A stretch of DNA of 64,000 nucleotides, from positions 379,750,706 through 379,814,705 of the forward strand of contig NC_085137.1 in NCBI RefSeq assembly GCF_035046485.1, given 5' to 3'. The notes under the pieces are model-generated. The model was not told where the DNA came from and did not search any database. It worked only from the letters and a program-made list of their open reading frames with translations. Shown piece after piece: positions 11,730 through 23,262 of this stretch. A program made the translations under genes and the position numbers. Each line of letters opens with the position of its first letter. The stretch's first letter is position 1. Origin of the DNA: Aedes albopictus (Eukaryota; Arthropoda; Insecta; Diptera; Culicidae).

Positions 11730-12745
11730 CGGAGTTATGGCCATTTAGGTGTTCCGGACCGGTACCCCAGGAAGGGGCCAGATATGAAAATGCAACAAAC
11801 CCATGCATGCGACCCATCAAACCACTGCATTTTCGATTATCTGATGAACGGGAAGTAGAAAAACAGTCTCAGACCATATCTGAACCGGTAGTGTTCCGGA
11901 ACCGGTTCCGGGTTTCCCCCGCCGGAAGTGGCCAAATATAGAAGTGAACATAACCCATGCATGCGACACGTCAAATAGCGGCATTTTCGATAACCAGCTG
12001 AATGGTGAGTAGGAAAGTAGTTTTAAACTATATTTGAACCCGAAGTGTTCAAGAACCGGTTCCAGGTGTCCCGCCGGAAGTGGCCAACTAAAAAAGTGAA
12101 GCAAACCCATGCATGCGACACATCAAACAGCGGCTTTTTCGATAACATGATGAAAGGTAAGCAAGAGAATAGTTTCAAACCATATACGAATCGGTTGTGT
12201 TCTGGAACCGGTTCCAGGTGTCCCACCGGAAGTGGCCATTTAAAAAAGTGAACCAAACCCAGGCATGCGACACACCAAATAGCGGCTGTATCGATAACCA
12301 GATGAACGGTAAGCAGGAAAATAGTTTCAGACCATATCTGAACCGGTTGTGTTCCGGAACCGGTTCCAGGTGTCCCGCTGGAAGTAGCCAATTAAAAAAA
12401 AACCAGGCATGCGACACATCGAATTGCAGCTTTTGCAATAACCTGATGAACGGTAAGCAGGAAAGAAGTTTCAGACTATATTTGAACCAGTAGCGTTTTA
12501 GAACCGATTCCAGGTGTCCCGCCGGAAGGGGCCAACTAAAAAGTGAACCAAACCCATGCATGCGACACATCAAAGAGCGGCTTTTTCGATAACCAAATTA
12601 ACGGTGAGCAGTAAAATAGTTTCAGACCATATCTGAAACTGTTGTGTTCCGGAACCGGTTCCAGGTGTCCCGCTGGAAGTAGCCAATTAAAAAAAAGAAT
12701 CAAACCCAGGCATGCGATACATCGAACTGTGGCTTTTGCGATATG
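11730..12745. repeat. About 150-bp tandem repeat, roughly seven copies
   Basis: The landmark GAACCGGTTCC(A/G)GG recurs near 11900, 12055, 12207, 12359, 12504 and 12654, a spacing of 145-155 bp. Each unit also carries CCCATGCATGCGACACATC and TTCGATAACC. The first copy, near 11750, is more diverged. Frames on both strands read through it as Gly/Ser/Cys-rich peptides, only because the unit length keeps phase. It directly abuts the truncated SINE at 12746. Confidence 0.9.
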
Positions 12746-12998
12746 GACGACCCCCAATCGGACTGGAAAAGGTACAACAGCCATACATCTTTTCATCATC
12801 GTGCTCATCATTCTACCAAGGACAGGGAAGAAAAGTGAAAGCAGCACAAAGGCAAACCAGTTCGATATAGTTGAATAAGAATATAATAGAATACATTTAG
12901 GCACTGTACAAGTGTAAGTGCAGCCGCCAATTGGAATCGCTCACGTAGTGCCTAGTGGACAAAAGAGCTGTAAAATAGGTTAAGTTGCTAAGAATAAA
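12746..12998 (+). mobile_element. 5'-truncated SINE (family D)
   Basis: This matches the body of the SINE at 26920-27340: shared blocks include AACAGCCATACATC / AAGAGCCATACATC, GTTCGATATAG, ATAGAATACATTTAGGC, AAGTGTAAGTGCAG, AATTGGAATCGCTC, AAAAGAGCTGTA and the A-rich tail. The tRNA-like head is missing. The junction with the tandem array is abrupt. Confidence 0.8.
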
Positions 12999-13149
12999 AA
13001 AATCCCCTTTTGCGACTTAAATTACTGCGCACAATTTTGATGCAACTGGTTGAGCCTTCGCACTCTGTAATACGGTTGAAATTTAAATGGGTTTTAATAT
13101 GGGAAATTTTACTTGCTTGCACTTTTTTTGTGAAATTTTACATGAATCT

Positions 13150-13234
13150 TATACTGCCGTTCCACGCCCAATTGTCCCATGTTATATGGGAATCCCATAT
13201 AATATGGAATAATCATGCGTAGAACGGCAGTATA
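13150..13234. mobile_element. Very short MITE with TATACTGCCGTTC ends
   Basis: A perfect 13-bp inverted repeat TATACTGCCGTTC occupies 13150-13162 and 13222-13234. The interior is dominated by a second small palindrome near ATATGGGAATCCCATAT. The TA at each end is consistent with TA-duplicating Tc1/mariner-type transposition, although no empty site is available here. Confidence 0.65.
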
Positions 13235-13239
13235 ACCAA

Positions 13240-14080
13240 TGATAATAAAGTTAAGGCTAAACTGTGCAGAAAAAAAATGCTGAAATGTCTTGATAATGTT
13301 CAGCATCCAGTGCTAGTGAAGGTGGTCGAGCAGTTAACTGAGAGGTATAATATTATTCAGCTCTGATATACGTTTAACATAATACATAACATAGGAATGT
13401 GAGCCATTAATAAGTTTCCAAATTTGATTATGGCTTTGATAAGGTTCTTGCTTTTCTGAACAAGGCTGACACAAATTTCGATTTTCTCTTAAGTCAAACG
13501 GGGTCCCCCCTTGGAAATTTTGGGTCGGAATTCAATATTTTGAGGAAGGGCACACATGAATAAACCAATAATTTTTTAAATTTTAAGGTGAAGAGTCCTC
13601 CAGAAAATTTCTTACCAAACCCGATGAATTAAGCGGTTTTGCTTAATTGTTTGAGTGTTTTTTTTTCATCAAATACATTCATTATTTATCAACTCCACCC
13701 CCTCATTGACGAACGAGTACTGTGACAAAAGAAGAAAATGATATTTGTTCCATTCTAGAGTATTTTCAGGATTCAGGAACACTTCGGCTTATGGCGACGG
13801 AAATATCTTAGAGTACATATTCGACGAGAAAGGCGCTATCACCACTAGGTGGATTAATCTGGGTTTTTTTTGGTAGTGTTGTACTTTTCAAACAGCGCGC
13901 GTCCTGAAGGGTTAATGGGGGTTTCAGAATTGTTTCAAACCGTTTTAAGGTGTTTCAATCAGGGGACTGTTATGGTCTTCTTGTTTTCTTACCCAGCATT
14001 AAAACTATGCTACTGTGTTAAAAGATAGGTTGTCAGCTTGAGCCTCACGCTTGAGCCGCAGTTATGTTGGCTACGAAAAC
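13240..14080. other. No recognisable feature
   Basis: AT-rich, with only short random frames. A few TTTCAG-type units near 13920-13965 foreshadow the minisatellite that follows. Confidence 0.35.
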
Positions 14081-14099
14081 ATTGCACTGGAGGGATAGG

Positions 14100-14490
14100 G
14101 ATGCCAATTCCTTGGTTTCAATGCGTATCAGGAGGTTCCAAAGGAATTTTGGTGGGCTTTAGAGGCTCTCAAGTGTATTTCATGGAGCTTTCATGGTGGC
14201 TTTAGAGGCGTTTCAAAGCGTTTCAAGACGTTTCAGGGCATTTCAGAGGTTCAGGTGGGTTTTAGGGTGCTTCAAAAGATCTCAAATGAATTTCACGGAG
14301 ATTTCATGAGGGTTTAAGAGGCGTTTCGAAGCGTTTCAAGGCATTTCAATGCGTTTCATAGCGTTTCATTAGGCTCCCGGGGTTTCAAGTCGTTTCAGGA
14401 GGTTTCAGTGGAATTTTAGGAGGCTTTACAGGCGCCCAGGTGAATCTTTAAGGTGTATCAGAGGCGTTTCAAAGCGTTTCAACGCTTTTC
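14100..14490. repeat. 10-12-bp degenerate minisatellite (GCGTTTCA)
   Basis: Repeated units such as GCGTTTCAAA, GCGTTTCAAG, ACGTTTCAGG and GCATTTCAGA appear back to back, decaying toward both edges. Confidence 0.8.
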
Positions 14491-14494
14491 AACA

Positions 14495-15060
14495 GATTAC
14501 GTTGGTAGATCCGATGACTTATATTCAAGGGAATTCTTGGAGTACCTCAAACAGATAATGAACTTGCCACTTGTTACATGAGTCTATGCAAGCATACATG
14601 TCATGACCAAAACTCCAACAGATTACTTATTACGATTGTAGATCACATGGTCTAGAGTTCAGGGAGTTCTCGGATACTACTATACAATCATTGAACTTAA
14701 GAATTTATGTGAGGTTATGTGAGTATGAAATTTTTCATAATACAAGTAGCTCTCACGGATTCATATCAATTCATTACTCAAGGGAAACCCCTAAAAATCA
14801 TTGAACTCACCACTTGATAGATCATAACTACCTGAATACTGTATGAGTATGAACCTTAGTCGTTAAGCTCTCCGATGTAATCAAATACTTTAGTAGTTCC
14901 GATGTTATGAGTATGTAGAAGAGTATAGGACTCAAGAGAGTTCTTGAAGGTCCTCAAACAGAAAATTAACTCATGGTATTTTTCCGCTTTTTTACGACTA
15001 AATGCACTAGTTTTCACGTGAATATGCTTGATTGGTATGAACAGCATCGATTTTGAAATT
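14495..15060. repeat. Diverged long-period tandem repeat
   Basis: Blocks resembling CAGATTAC...GTAGATC...GGAGTTCT...ATCATTGAACT...ATGTGAGTATGA recur about every 140-150 bp, approximately four times, with many differences. The period is estimated by eye. Confidence 0.5.
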
Positions 15061-15064
15061 ATTC

Positions 15065-16065
15065 CATTAGTTTTGAGAGGCCAATTTAACTAAACAGAAA
15101 CATTATTGACAATTTTGTTTTATTTTTTTTATTTGGAAAAAAATCGTAATGATGATTTTTTGAATCAGCCTTGTATGCTATCTCGAAGCTCAAGACAATT
15201 AAAGCTCATTTAAAGATTCCCTCATCATCCCTCGTGACATTTTCATTTCCAAAAAAAAATGGTTCTAGAGAATCAACTAGACATTTCTCTAGTTATTGCT
15301 TGTGTGGAATTCTTGAATCACCTTCGTAAGATGTTGTATAAAAAAAATAAAGGTTGTGCTATAACTTTATATATTTCCACTGCAGAACAATTCATTTGAA
15401 ATGTTTGATCTATTCTTAAATCGATACCTTGAGTCGATCAATTCATTAAAAGAATACCCCCATTCTTCCATTTCTTTCAATGCCTACATTATATTGCATA
15501 CCTCGGTAGATGCAAAACGACTTCCATCATCAATAAATCACATGCAATTACAATTAAATATATTAAAATGAATATAAACATCAACGCACACACTAAGAAT
15601 GGACCACCAATCACATCATCTCAAACCCAGTCAGTAGTTCATGAAAGACAAGACGAAACAGGGGGAGGATACGAATCTGGCTTGCTGCTGTCGGGCACCG
15701 ACAGACCGAAAATTGTAAAGCGTTTATCGTTTTTTAAATCGACGAATTCGTCGAACAACAACAGTAGCGGTTGCTTGGTAGCTCTTCGACAGGCTTCCAC
15801 AAAGATCCAAGGTGATGACGGTCCAAGCGCTTCCGGGTGTTTCGGAGATGGCATTGAGCAGAGCACAGCACACGGCATAGTTGATCGAACGGAAATTAAC
15901 TGTTTTCTTAATCACAATTTGCTCAGCTGTTATGATGGTTGTCACGAATATTAAGGTGAGCCACCGAAGGAGCAAACAAGAAACAACAAAAGAGTGTTAA
16001 GCGTAGGTATTGGGCACGGATCACCTCCGGATGGAATCGGTGTATTGAGAAAATGGAAAAACAAA
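15065..16065. other. Apparently single-copy non-coding DNA
   Basis: The frame at 15568-15954 (plus) overlaps open frames on the other strand and shows no domain. No transposon signature is recognised. Confidence 0.35.
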
Positions 16066-16070
16066 CTTAA

Positions 16071-16242
16071 GGGGCTATCCATAAACCACGTGGTCATTAG
16101 GGGGGGGGGGGGTTCGGCCTATGATCATTTTGTATGGACAAATAAAAAAATTTGTATGGACTAATGACCACGCGGGGGGGGGGGGGGGGGGGGGGGTTGA
16201 AAAGTCCCAAAAAAATGACCACGTGGTTTATGGACAGCCCCT
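16071..16242. mobile_element. Harbinger-type MITE with poly-G tracts
   Basis: The terminal repeat GGGGCTATCCATAAACCACG at 16071-16090 is matched, with one mismatch, by its complement ending at 16242. The element is flanked by TAA on both sides (16068-16070 and 16243-16245), the 3-bp TWA duplication typical of PIF/Harbinger. Inside are two G runs on the plus strand, 13 G at 16100-16112 and 23 G at 16174-16196. The arms contain the palindrome CCACGTGG or a one-base variant. 172 bp, no coding capacity. Confidence 0.8.
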
Positions 16243-16245
16243 AAG

Positions 16246-16995
16246 CCGATGCGAAGCGACGGCGACTGAGACTCAGACGACGACGGCGATGGACTCAATC
16301 TGGAATCGATTTCCATCATCATTATACAATCCATTTCATTGGTTCATCTACACGGAGATCTGAATGGCCCTTGAACAAAGAAAATCCGCTTTCGATACAC
16401 ACTCTCTCGCGTGTAATGGCTCACTTGGGTATACACACCCGACCGTCATCAGTCCGTCAGTACCCCCCATCTGGGCCCTTCTCATTGAGTCTTACGACGA
16501 CTCCCATCATCACCGAGCCGGGGCTCGGGGCTCAATCACGGTGGCCGGCCACTGACTGTTTTTCTTTGTGCAAAATGTTTTCATTCTTTTCTGTTTTCAT
16601 TACGAGCGGTTTCTGCGCAGCGATGATCCAAGATTGTGGAACTCCGGGGTGAAACAAGGGGTTTTAGGAGTTAGAAGATGGGGGGTGGAAACAATCAAAC
16701 TAGGAAAAAAATCCACAAACTATAAAATAATGAAGTGATATGTATAATATTGAGACTGAAATTAGCTAAATTAAAACTAAAAAGTGTAAAATACTTCAAC
16801 GTCTATCGATGGCTAAGCAAGCACTAAAATATTGAAAAAAACTTACCATTTTTATATTTTTGAACAATTTTCTCAATTGTGAATAGGGGAACGTATTTTC
16901 AGCCGTTTCGTTCTTTTCGTCAGGTTGTTTTTTTTTTTAATCTATTGAACTCATAATCTTTTCCAACCAAGCAGAATTATAAGTTTCAGGCAATT
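16246..16995. other. No recognisable feature
   Basis: Moderately GC-rich to 16650 and then AT-rich. No conserved coding signature or repeat recognised. Confidence 0.35.
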
Positions 16996-16998
16996 TAT

Positions 16999-17206
16999 TT
17001 TAAAGAGACACAGACACCTTTAATGCTTCCAGTGAGCTATTTTGCTCTTTGAAGGAAGCACGACACTAGACAACGGACTAGCATGCAACGCCCAGTGGCA
17101 CAGCCGAAAACTTTTCCTGACAGTTACGGCGGGAATCGAACCCGCGCTCCTTATCACGATGCGACTAAAGGCTTGGTGACTTTAGCCGCACGACCACGAA
17201 GCCACA
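16999..17206 (-). mobile_element. tRNA-derived SINE (family C)
   Basis: On the minus strand this begins with GTGGCTTCGTGGTCGTGCGG and has a box B GGGTTCGATTCCCGC (complement at about 17130-17145). The body contains the complements of CACGACACTAGACAACG and GCATGCAACGCCCAGTGGC. The tail lies at the left, around GAGACACAGACACC. Further copies are at 31452-31575 and 48437-48636. A generic short frame at 17083-17415 is just the SINE read on the wrong strand. Confidence 0.85.
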
Positions 17207-17258
17207 CAATCTGGCCGACAAAAACCCCCCATGACAAAAAGAACAATCCTGCCGATAA

Positions 17259-17935
17259 CACTAGTTTACAAAATAAAACGAAAGTCGTGAACTTCTGTCA
17301 ACGACCAAAATTTTTGAAGCATAATTTAGCGCTGATTTCGAAACCGTGCTTCATAAAATTTAAAGTAGAACAGTTTTTGAGTTTTAGCTCAATATTGAGT
17401 TTTACAATTTTTTAAAATATGGAATTTAATAAAATTCAAATATCTTGCGTTTTGTTCAACCAATTTTAAATCTTTTTCCATAAATTAAAAGCTGAATATA
17501 ATACCATTCGATCATCTGAATGCAGGTTTTGCGTCAGATTGATGAAAATCAAGATATTGGCGAGTTTTGGGGACGATCTCCTTAAATTTTAGCAAAATTT
17601 CCAAAAATTTGTGAAGACATGTATTTTTTTCAATAAGAAAAAAACAATTTAAAAAATCTTTCTCAACGTTTATTTGACATATCATATGTGGGTGAGTTAC
17701 AGTAAAAAATTCAGCTCAATCGGAGCATTAATTACGGAGAATGAGATGTGCGAAGTGAGCGACTTTGCTTAAAAATAGAACAAAAATCGATTTCAAATCA
17801 TCAACCTTGTATGGAAAGTCGAAAAAATTTCCGCTCTACTGTAATTTTTTTCCTTCGCGTTTTCGAACTCAGGGCATGATTCTACACCAAAAACGATCAT
17901 CAGCTTACCGAGTTCAAAAATGCTGTAAACTAGTG
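17259..17935. mobile_element. Harbinger-like MITE, copy A
   Basis: A 677-bp element beginning CACTAGTTTACA and ending TGTAAACTAGTG, flanked by TAA at 17256-17258 and 17936-17938. An inverted copy of the whole element is at 20411-21092, flanked by TTA. The 3-bp TWA duplication and the paired independent insertions identify it as a MITE, probably PIF/Harbinger. No transposase is encoded. Confidence 0.85.
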
Positions 17936-17939
17936 TAAT

Positions 17940-19419
17940 ATTCTTTGTCACCCTATATCAAAAAAGAAATAAATAAAAAGTTCAATTTGGTTTTTCTCGG
18001 AGGAAGAACTTTGTTCGGCGAAAGCAACGATGGACGTAAAACACAAGATTCATTAATCTACTAGATTAATGTTTTTAAATGTTCAATTATTAATACATCC
18101 TCGTAGATTTTTACTGTGCTGTCATGGTAAAATCACAGCTGGTTACTCAAGATTTCCCGCTGCACTGGTACGCTTCCATGTAAATTACTTCAATATTGCG
18201 CCTTCTTAAGAATTGAGTGTTCCGTGAGAATTCCTTGATTAATTATTTTTTTTTTGACGAAATGTTTCTGTTATTCGGCAGTTTAGCAAGAACTCTTCTA
18301 GAGATTCTTCCGAGAATTATTATAAAATGTATTCCTTCTCATGTACAGGAGATAGACAAACTGATCGGAACAGGCAAAAATTCCACTTTTCAAAAAAAAA
18401 GTTAAACCAGCTGTTATAATGTTCTTCCGTTTCAAGAATTTTAAGTGAAGTCAAAAGTTTTTCATAGCTCATTATATAAGTCATAAATAGTCAAATTTTC
18501 ATTTCATTCGGTTCATTGAATCCGGAGAATAACTACTCAAATTTGACTATCGGATGACTACACATTTTTTCTGAAATATTTATAACTTCGTGCAGAATAG
18601 CCCGATCTATTTCGAATTTGTAACACTGATGATCAACTTACAGTGGAAATTTGAGAATATTTGGTGCCCTTTCCGGAAAGTTACAGCTAGTTAAACATTT
18701 TTTGAGAAGTGAAAATTTTTCCTGCCCCGATCATTTGTCTATCCCCTGTACTTCTTTAGAATTTTCTCCACGGTTACCTTCAGAAAAAACGATCAGAAAT
18801 CCGTCTATAGATTTCTCTGAGATTTATTAAATATTTACCGGAATTTGCATAAAAAAGAATTCTTGCAGGGGTTCAAGCGAAAATTCCATTGAAGATTCCT
18901 TTTAAGATTCCTCCAGGTTAAAAGCATTCCTGTTCATGCAACTTTCTTTTACATTGATTCTTTCAGGCATTTCTACCGGAGTTTTCCTTCTTCAGCAGCA
19001 TCTCAAGAAATTTTCTCTCAAATATTTTTCCTTGGATTTCTCAGGGATTTTTTACAAAATTCCTTCGAGGATTGCTACATATGCATGTATTCCTTCATGT
19101 ACTTCTTTTCTTTAAGAATTCCCTAGAAATTATACTTAAAATTTCTTCAAAAAATAAAATTCTTCGAGTATTTTTCCAGAGGTTTTTTTCAGGAATTTCT
19201 TTGAAGATTGTTTTATATTTGCAGTTCCATGACAATTTTCTTCTCATAAATTCTGAGTTTCTTTGTTGCTTCAAGAGATTTCTTCAGGTTTGACTTCAAA
19301 TATTCAGGGATTCTCTCAGGTACTTATTGAGAAATTTGTTTACAAAATTTTCAAAAATTTCTGCAAAAAATACTGCAGAATATATTCCAATATTTCAATG
19401 ATTTTTTTTTAAATACTCT
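17940..19419. repeat. Degenerate TTCTTCAGGATT-type low-complexity field
   Basis: From about 18200 the top strand is pyrimidine-biased and made of decayed units such as GATTCTTCCGAGAATT, GATTCCTCCAGG and AATTTCTTCAGG. The first 250 bp are AT-rich with no feature. The frames at 18217-18405 and 19072-19293 are side products of the repeat. Confidence 0.55.
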
Positions 19420-19939
19420 ATGTGCACTAGGGTGCCAATGAAAATCGAATTTTCGAATTTCAAAAACGGGTAGTGCTCAAAAGTTTCGTCTCCTCAAAAA
19501 AAGTCCCCATGCAAAATTTCAGCTCAATCGGACTTCGCTAAGGGGTGGCCCAAAGCGGTCAAAGTTTGGCTGTTTTGAAACACGAAAAATATCCCAAGGT
19601 AGGGATACATGAAAATTTCGAAATCGAAAATTTTTTTTTGATGCCAAATGCCTTAAAAGTGCATGAAACGTCGAGATCTGGTGTTATCTCAAAAAATTTT
19701 TTTTGGAAAAAAATTGACTTTTTGGACTTAGAAAATTTTTGAGTTGGGGGAGTGAAATGAATTTGAAATGGAGGATTTGAATTTAGTTGCTGAAATATTC
19801 ATAGCAATAGTACTGGAAAATGTCTTATATCATCGTTGGCAACTGCTAGCATATTATATATCATATATCGTTAGGGTGGTTCACTTATTTTGCATTAGGG
19901 TGGTCCTTTTTGTAGAAAAATTTAAAAAATAGGATAATA

Positions 19940-20133
19940 CAGTAAAACCTCCATGAGTCGATATTGAAGGGACCATCGACTCAAGGAAATATCGAGTAGT
20001 GGAACAAAAATCCTTTGGAAAGCTTTTTGGGGGGACCATCATAGTAACCCAGATAAAAAAATTCAGTATGAAAAAAATTACCTCCATGAGTCGATATCGA
20101 GTCAAGGAACATCGACTCATGGAGGTTCGACTG
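19940..20133. mobile_element. pogo-like MITE (CAGT ends, TA duplication)
   Basis: The element begins CAGTAAAACCTCCATGAGTC and ends GACTCATGGAGGTTCGACTG, with TA at 19938-19939 and 20134-20135. The matching right arm of the surrounding foldback element (complement of about 22730-22760) reads GATAATAGTATT without the insert, so the empty site shows directly that TA was duplicated. CAGT termini with TA duplication fit the pogo/Tigger branch of Tc1/mariner. Confidence 0.9.
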
Positions 20134-20410
20134 TAGTATTAAAAATCTCTTATATAACTGTAAGTCATTTTCAATATTGAATATATATAATATTTCATTA
20201 GGGTGGCTCATTTTTTTTTAATTAGGGTGGTTCTCTGGAAAAAATATTTCCAGAAAATTTGCCAGTCATATTTTTGTATAGTTTAAAACCATGATCCTTT
20301 ATTGACATGTAACACTTTGTTAAAATATTCCTAGACCAACATGTGGAAAGGGCGTAACAACCATTGCGAATTTCTACTTCTCCTGTCCCTCCCGGGCGTA
20401 TCACCAATTA

Positions 20411-21092
20411 CACTAGTTTACACAGCATTTTTGAACTCGGTAAGCTGATGATCATCTTTGGTGTAGAATCATGCCCTGAGTTCGAAAATGCGAAGGAAAA
20501 AAATTACAGTAGAGCGGAATTTTTTTCGACTTTCCATACAAGGTTGATGATTTGGAATCGATTTTTGTTCTATTTTTAAGCAACGTCGCTCACTTCACAC
20601 ATCTCATTCTCCGTAATCAATGCTTCGATTGAGCTGATTTTTTTACTGTAATTCGCCTACATATGATACGTCAAATAAACGCTGAGAAAGAATTTTTAGA
20701 TTGTTTTTTTCTTATTGAAAAAAAAAATACATTTCTGCATATTTTTTCGGATTTTTAGCTAAAATTTTAGGAGATCGTCCCTAAAACTCGCCAATATCTT
20801 GAATTTCATCAATCTGATGCAAAACCTGCATTCAGATGATCGAATAGTATTGTATTCAACTTTTAATTTATGGAAAAAGATTTGAAATCGGTTGAACAAA
20901 ACGCAAGATATTTGAATTTTAGTAAATTCCATATTTAAAAAAGTTGTAAAACTCAATATTAAGCTAAAACTCAAAAACTGCTCTACTTAAAATTTTTTGA
21001 ATCACGGTTTCGAAATCAGTGCTAAATTGTACTTCAAAAATTTTGGTCGTTGACAGAAGTTCACGACTTTCGTTTTATTTTGTAAACTTGTG
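20411..21092. mobile_element. Harbinger-like MITE, copy A' (inverted)
   Basis: An inverted copy of the element at 17259-17935: CACTAGTTTACA at the left end, TGTAAACTTGTG at the right end, with the bulk of the sequence matching throughout. It is flanked by TTA (20408-20410 and 21093-21095). It lies inside the hAT-like foldback element and so is younger than it. Confidence 0.85.
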
Positions 21093-21099
21093 TTATTTA

Positions 21100-22489
21100 T
21101 GAAATCTTTTATTTTCATTTTTTAATTTTGAATCTTTTATTTTTTTGGGTGCTTCACTTATTTTGCATAAAAGTGTTCCTTTTTGTAGAAAAATAAATTA
21201 AAAAAAAAACGATAATAGTATTTGTATTTGTATTGTATTTTCCGTTAGGGTTGTTTTTTTGTGGAAATTAAGATCAAAAAATTCAAAAAAATCCCAAAAT
21301 CACATATATTGCCCTATAAATTGAGGTATAGCTCAAAATCCTGACGTGCTGGAGCAAATCTGAGCCCGGATTCGGATTCAGCGACCCAAAAACTGTCAGA
21401 GACATATAAGTTCGCTTCTGAGACAACAAAATGTTTCGCTGTGTAATAATTCTTTTGCGTGCTGACTGCCTTGTACAAATGAGTGCAGTTCAAGTGTAGA
21501 AATGTTGTTTGATTCGATTATGGATTTACCAGACACATTTTTGGATTATATGATATCAAAATATGGTTGAAAAGATATTGCGATTACTATCCAAAAACTG
21601 CAGATGTTTCAAGAACCCAATAATGTACTGCTTTGGCAACTTCTTCATCAACAGCCCTGTAGATTTTGAGCGATCCTATCAAACATGTTTGTGCCTATGA
21701 ACTTCAGATATTACGTATGTCAAACATACCATTTCGGTTGGTTATCCGAAAAACATCAACATTCGAGTTGATTTTATTAAATTAAGGTCATAGTTTACTG
21801 AAATTGCAGCACAGAAACCAGTTTTTCAATATATTTTTACAATGAATACGATAAATTGTGCTAACTTTTGTTGAGCTGGCTTAGGTAACGCAAAAGTGTG
21901 TCGGTAAAGGAACATTTTTAGTGAATAAATAATTTTTCCCATCTATCTCGTATTATGGAAAGCAGTGATCATAGAGGTCTTTCTTTTGTCATCGTGTGTT
22001 TAATTCCAACGTTAAATTATTGTATGTTTTTGTTCGTCCCATCACGTTAGAGTTTAGGTTCACTCACCACTTCGGTATGCTATATGGTAATCTTGTAGCT
22101 AAAGTATATTTTGTTTAGATAGATAGAAAGCAACCTACTGTTGTTCTTTCCCCAGTAACGTAACTGTGTTTTTGGAAATGAAGCAACCCAAGGCCAAGAA
22201 TCTTTTTAGAAAAGAAAAACAAAAAACTTTTGTTACACATCATCATCGCCAATCAAGCTGTCATAATTTGGATACGTTTAAAATCAGTTTATTATTCCTT
22301 ATTTTAAACCATAATAAAGATCTGGACCAACATTTGTGTTGCGGAACAACCATTGCAAACGCTTACTTTTCTCGTCCATCCTGGGCGTATCTCAATATTT
22401 TATGCAAACTTTTCCCATTAACAGATAGAGGAGAGTCAGCTCTATCTGTTACTGGTAAAATAATCCAGGGACATAAGAAGCAGAAATTC
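21100..22489. other. Interior of the foldback element; local palindromes
   Basis: AT-rich, no transposase. A local inverted pair at about 22323-22385 and 22478-22525 repeats the ACCAACAT...CAACCATTG module of the arms. A 9-bp hairpin stem CAGATAGAG / CTCTATCTG lies at about 22423-22449. The 123-codon frame at 22166-22537 is made of this repeat and is not a gene. Confidence 0.45.
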
Positions 22490-23262
22490 GCAATGGTTGT
22501 TACGCCCTTTCCACATGTTGGTCTAGGAATATCTTAACAAAGTGTTACATGCCAATAAAGGATCATAGTTTTAAACTATATAAAAATATGACAGGTAAAT
22601 TTTCTGGAAATATTTTTTTGTTCTTAATTTACATCTCAAAGAACCACCCTAATTAAAAAAAAATGAGCCACCCTAATGAAATATTTTATATATTCAATAT
22701 TGAAAATGACTTACAGTTATATAAGAGATTTTCAATACTATTATCTTATTTTTTAAATTTTTCTACAAAAAGGACCACCCTAATGCAAAATAAGTGAACC
22801 ACCCTTACGATATATGATATATAATATGCTAGCAGTTGCCAACGATGATATAAGACATTTTCCAGTACTATTGCTATGAATATTTCAGCAACTAAATTCA
22901 AATACTCCATTTCAAATTCATTTCACTCCCCCAACTCAAAAATTCCAAAAAGTCAATTTTTTTCCAAAAAAAATTTTTTGAGATAACACCAGATCTCGAC
23001 GTTTCATGCACTTTTAAGGCATTTGGCATCAAAAAAAATTTTTCGATTTCGAAATTTTCATGTATCCCTACCTTGGGATATTTTTCGTGTTTCAAAACAG
23101 CCAAACTTTGACCGCTTTGGGCCACCCCTTAGCGAAGTCCGATTGAGCTGAAATTTTGCATGGGGACTTTTTTTGAGGAGACGAAACTTTTGAGCACTAC
23201 CCGTTTTTGAAATTCGATGGTCAAATTTTTCCCATACATTCCATTGGCACCCTAATGTGCAC

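Larger units (their letters stand above)
19428..23254. mobile_element. hAT-like foldback element, 3.8 kb, host to nested MITEs
   Basis: The element starts TAGGGTGCCAATG at 19428 and ends with the complement, CATTGGCACCCTA, at 23254. It is flanked by an 8-bp direct repeat, ATGTGCAC, at 19420-19427 and 23255-23262. TAGGG ends with an 8-bp duplication are the mark of hAT transposons. The arms are very long: about 19428-20390 and 22490-23254 are inverted copies of each other. There is no transposase frame. The left arm was later hit by a 194-bp pogo-like MITE, and the element also received a Harbinger-like MITE at 20411. Several TTAGGGTGG motifs occur within the arms. Confidence 0.85.

Noticed and set aside
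11817..12904. Overlapping Cys/Gly/Ser-rich ORFs on both strands
   Set aside because: They repeat with the 150-bp tandem unit and end in the truncated SINE.
17083..17415. Short ORFs containing MQRPVAQPKT at 17083 and 48515 as a conserved peptide family
   Set aside because: The shared peptide is the SINE C body read on the opposite strand.
22166..22537. 123-codon ORF as a gene
   Set aside because: It consists of the arm repeat module and a local palindrome, with no domain.
19428..22700. Interstitial telomere (TTAGGG) tract
   Set aside because: TTAGGGTGG motifs are isolated copies within the foldback arms, not tandem arrays, and dipterans lack TTAGGG telomeres.
17259..23254. Interlocked A-B-A'-B' inverted repeats as one complex rearrangement
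   Set aside because: Each pair has its own termini and target duplications: A and A' are two insertions of one MITE (TAA and TTA), and B/B' are arms of a hAT-like element.
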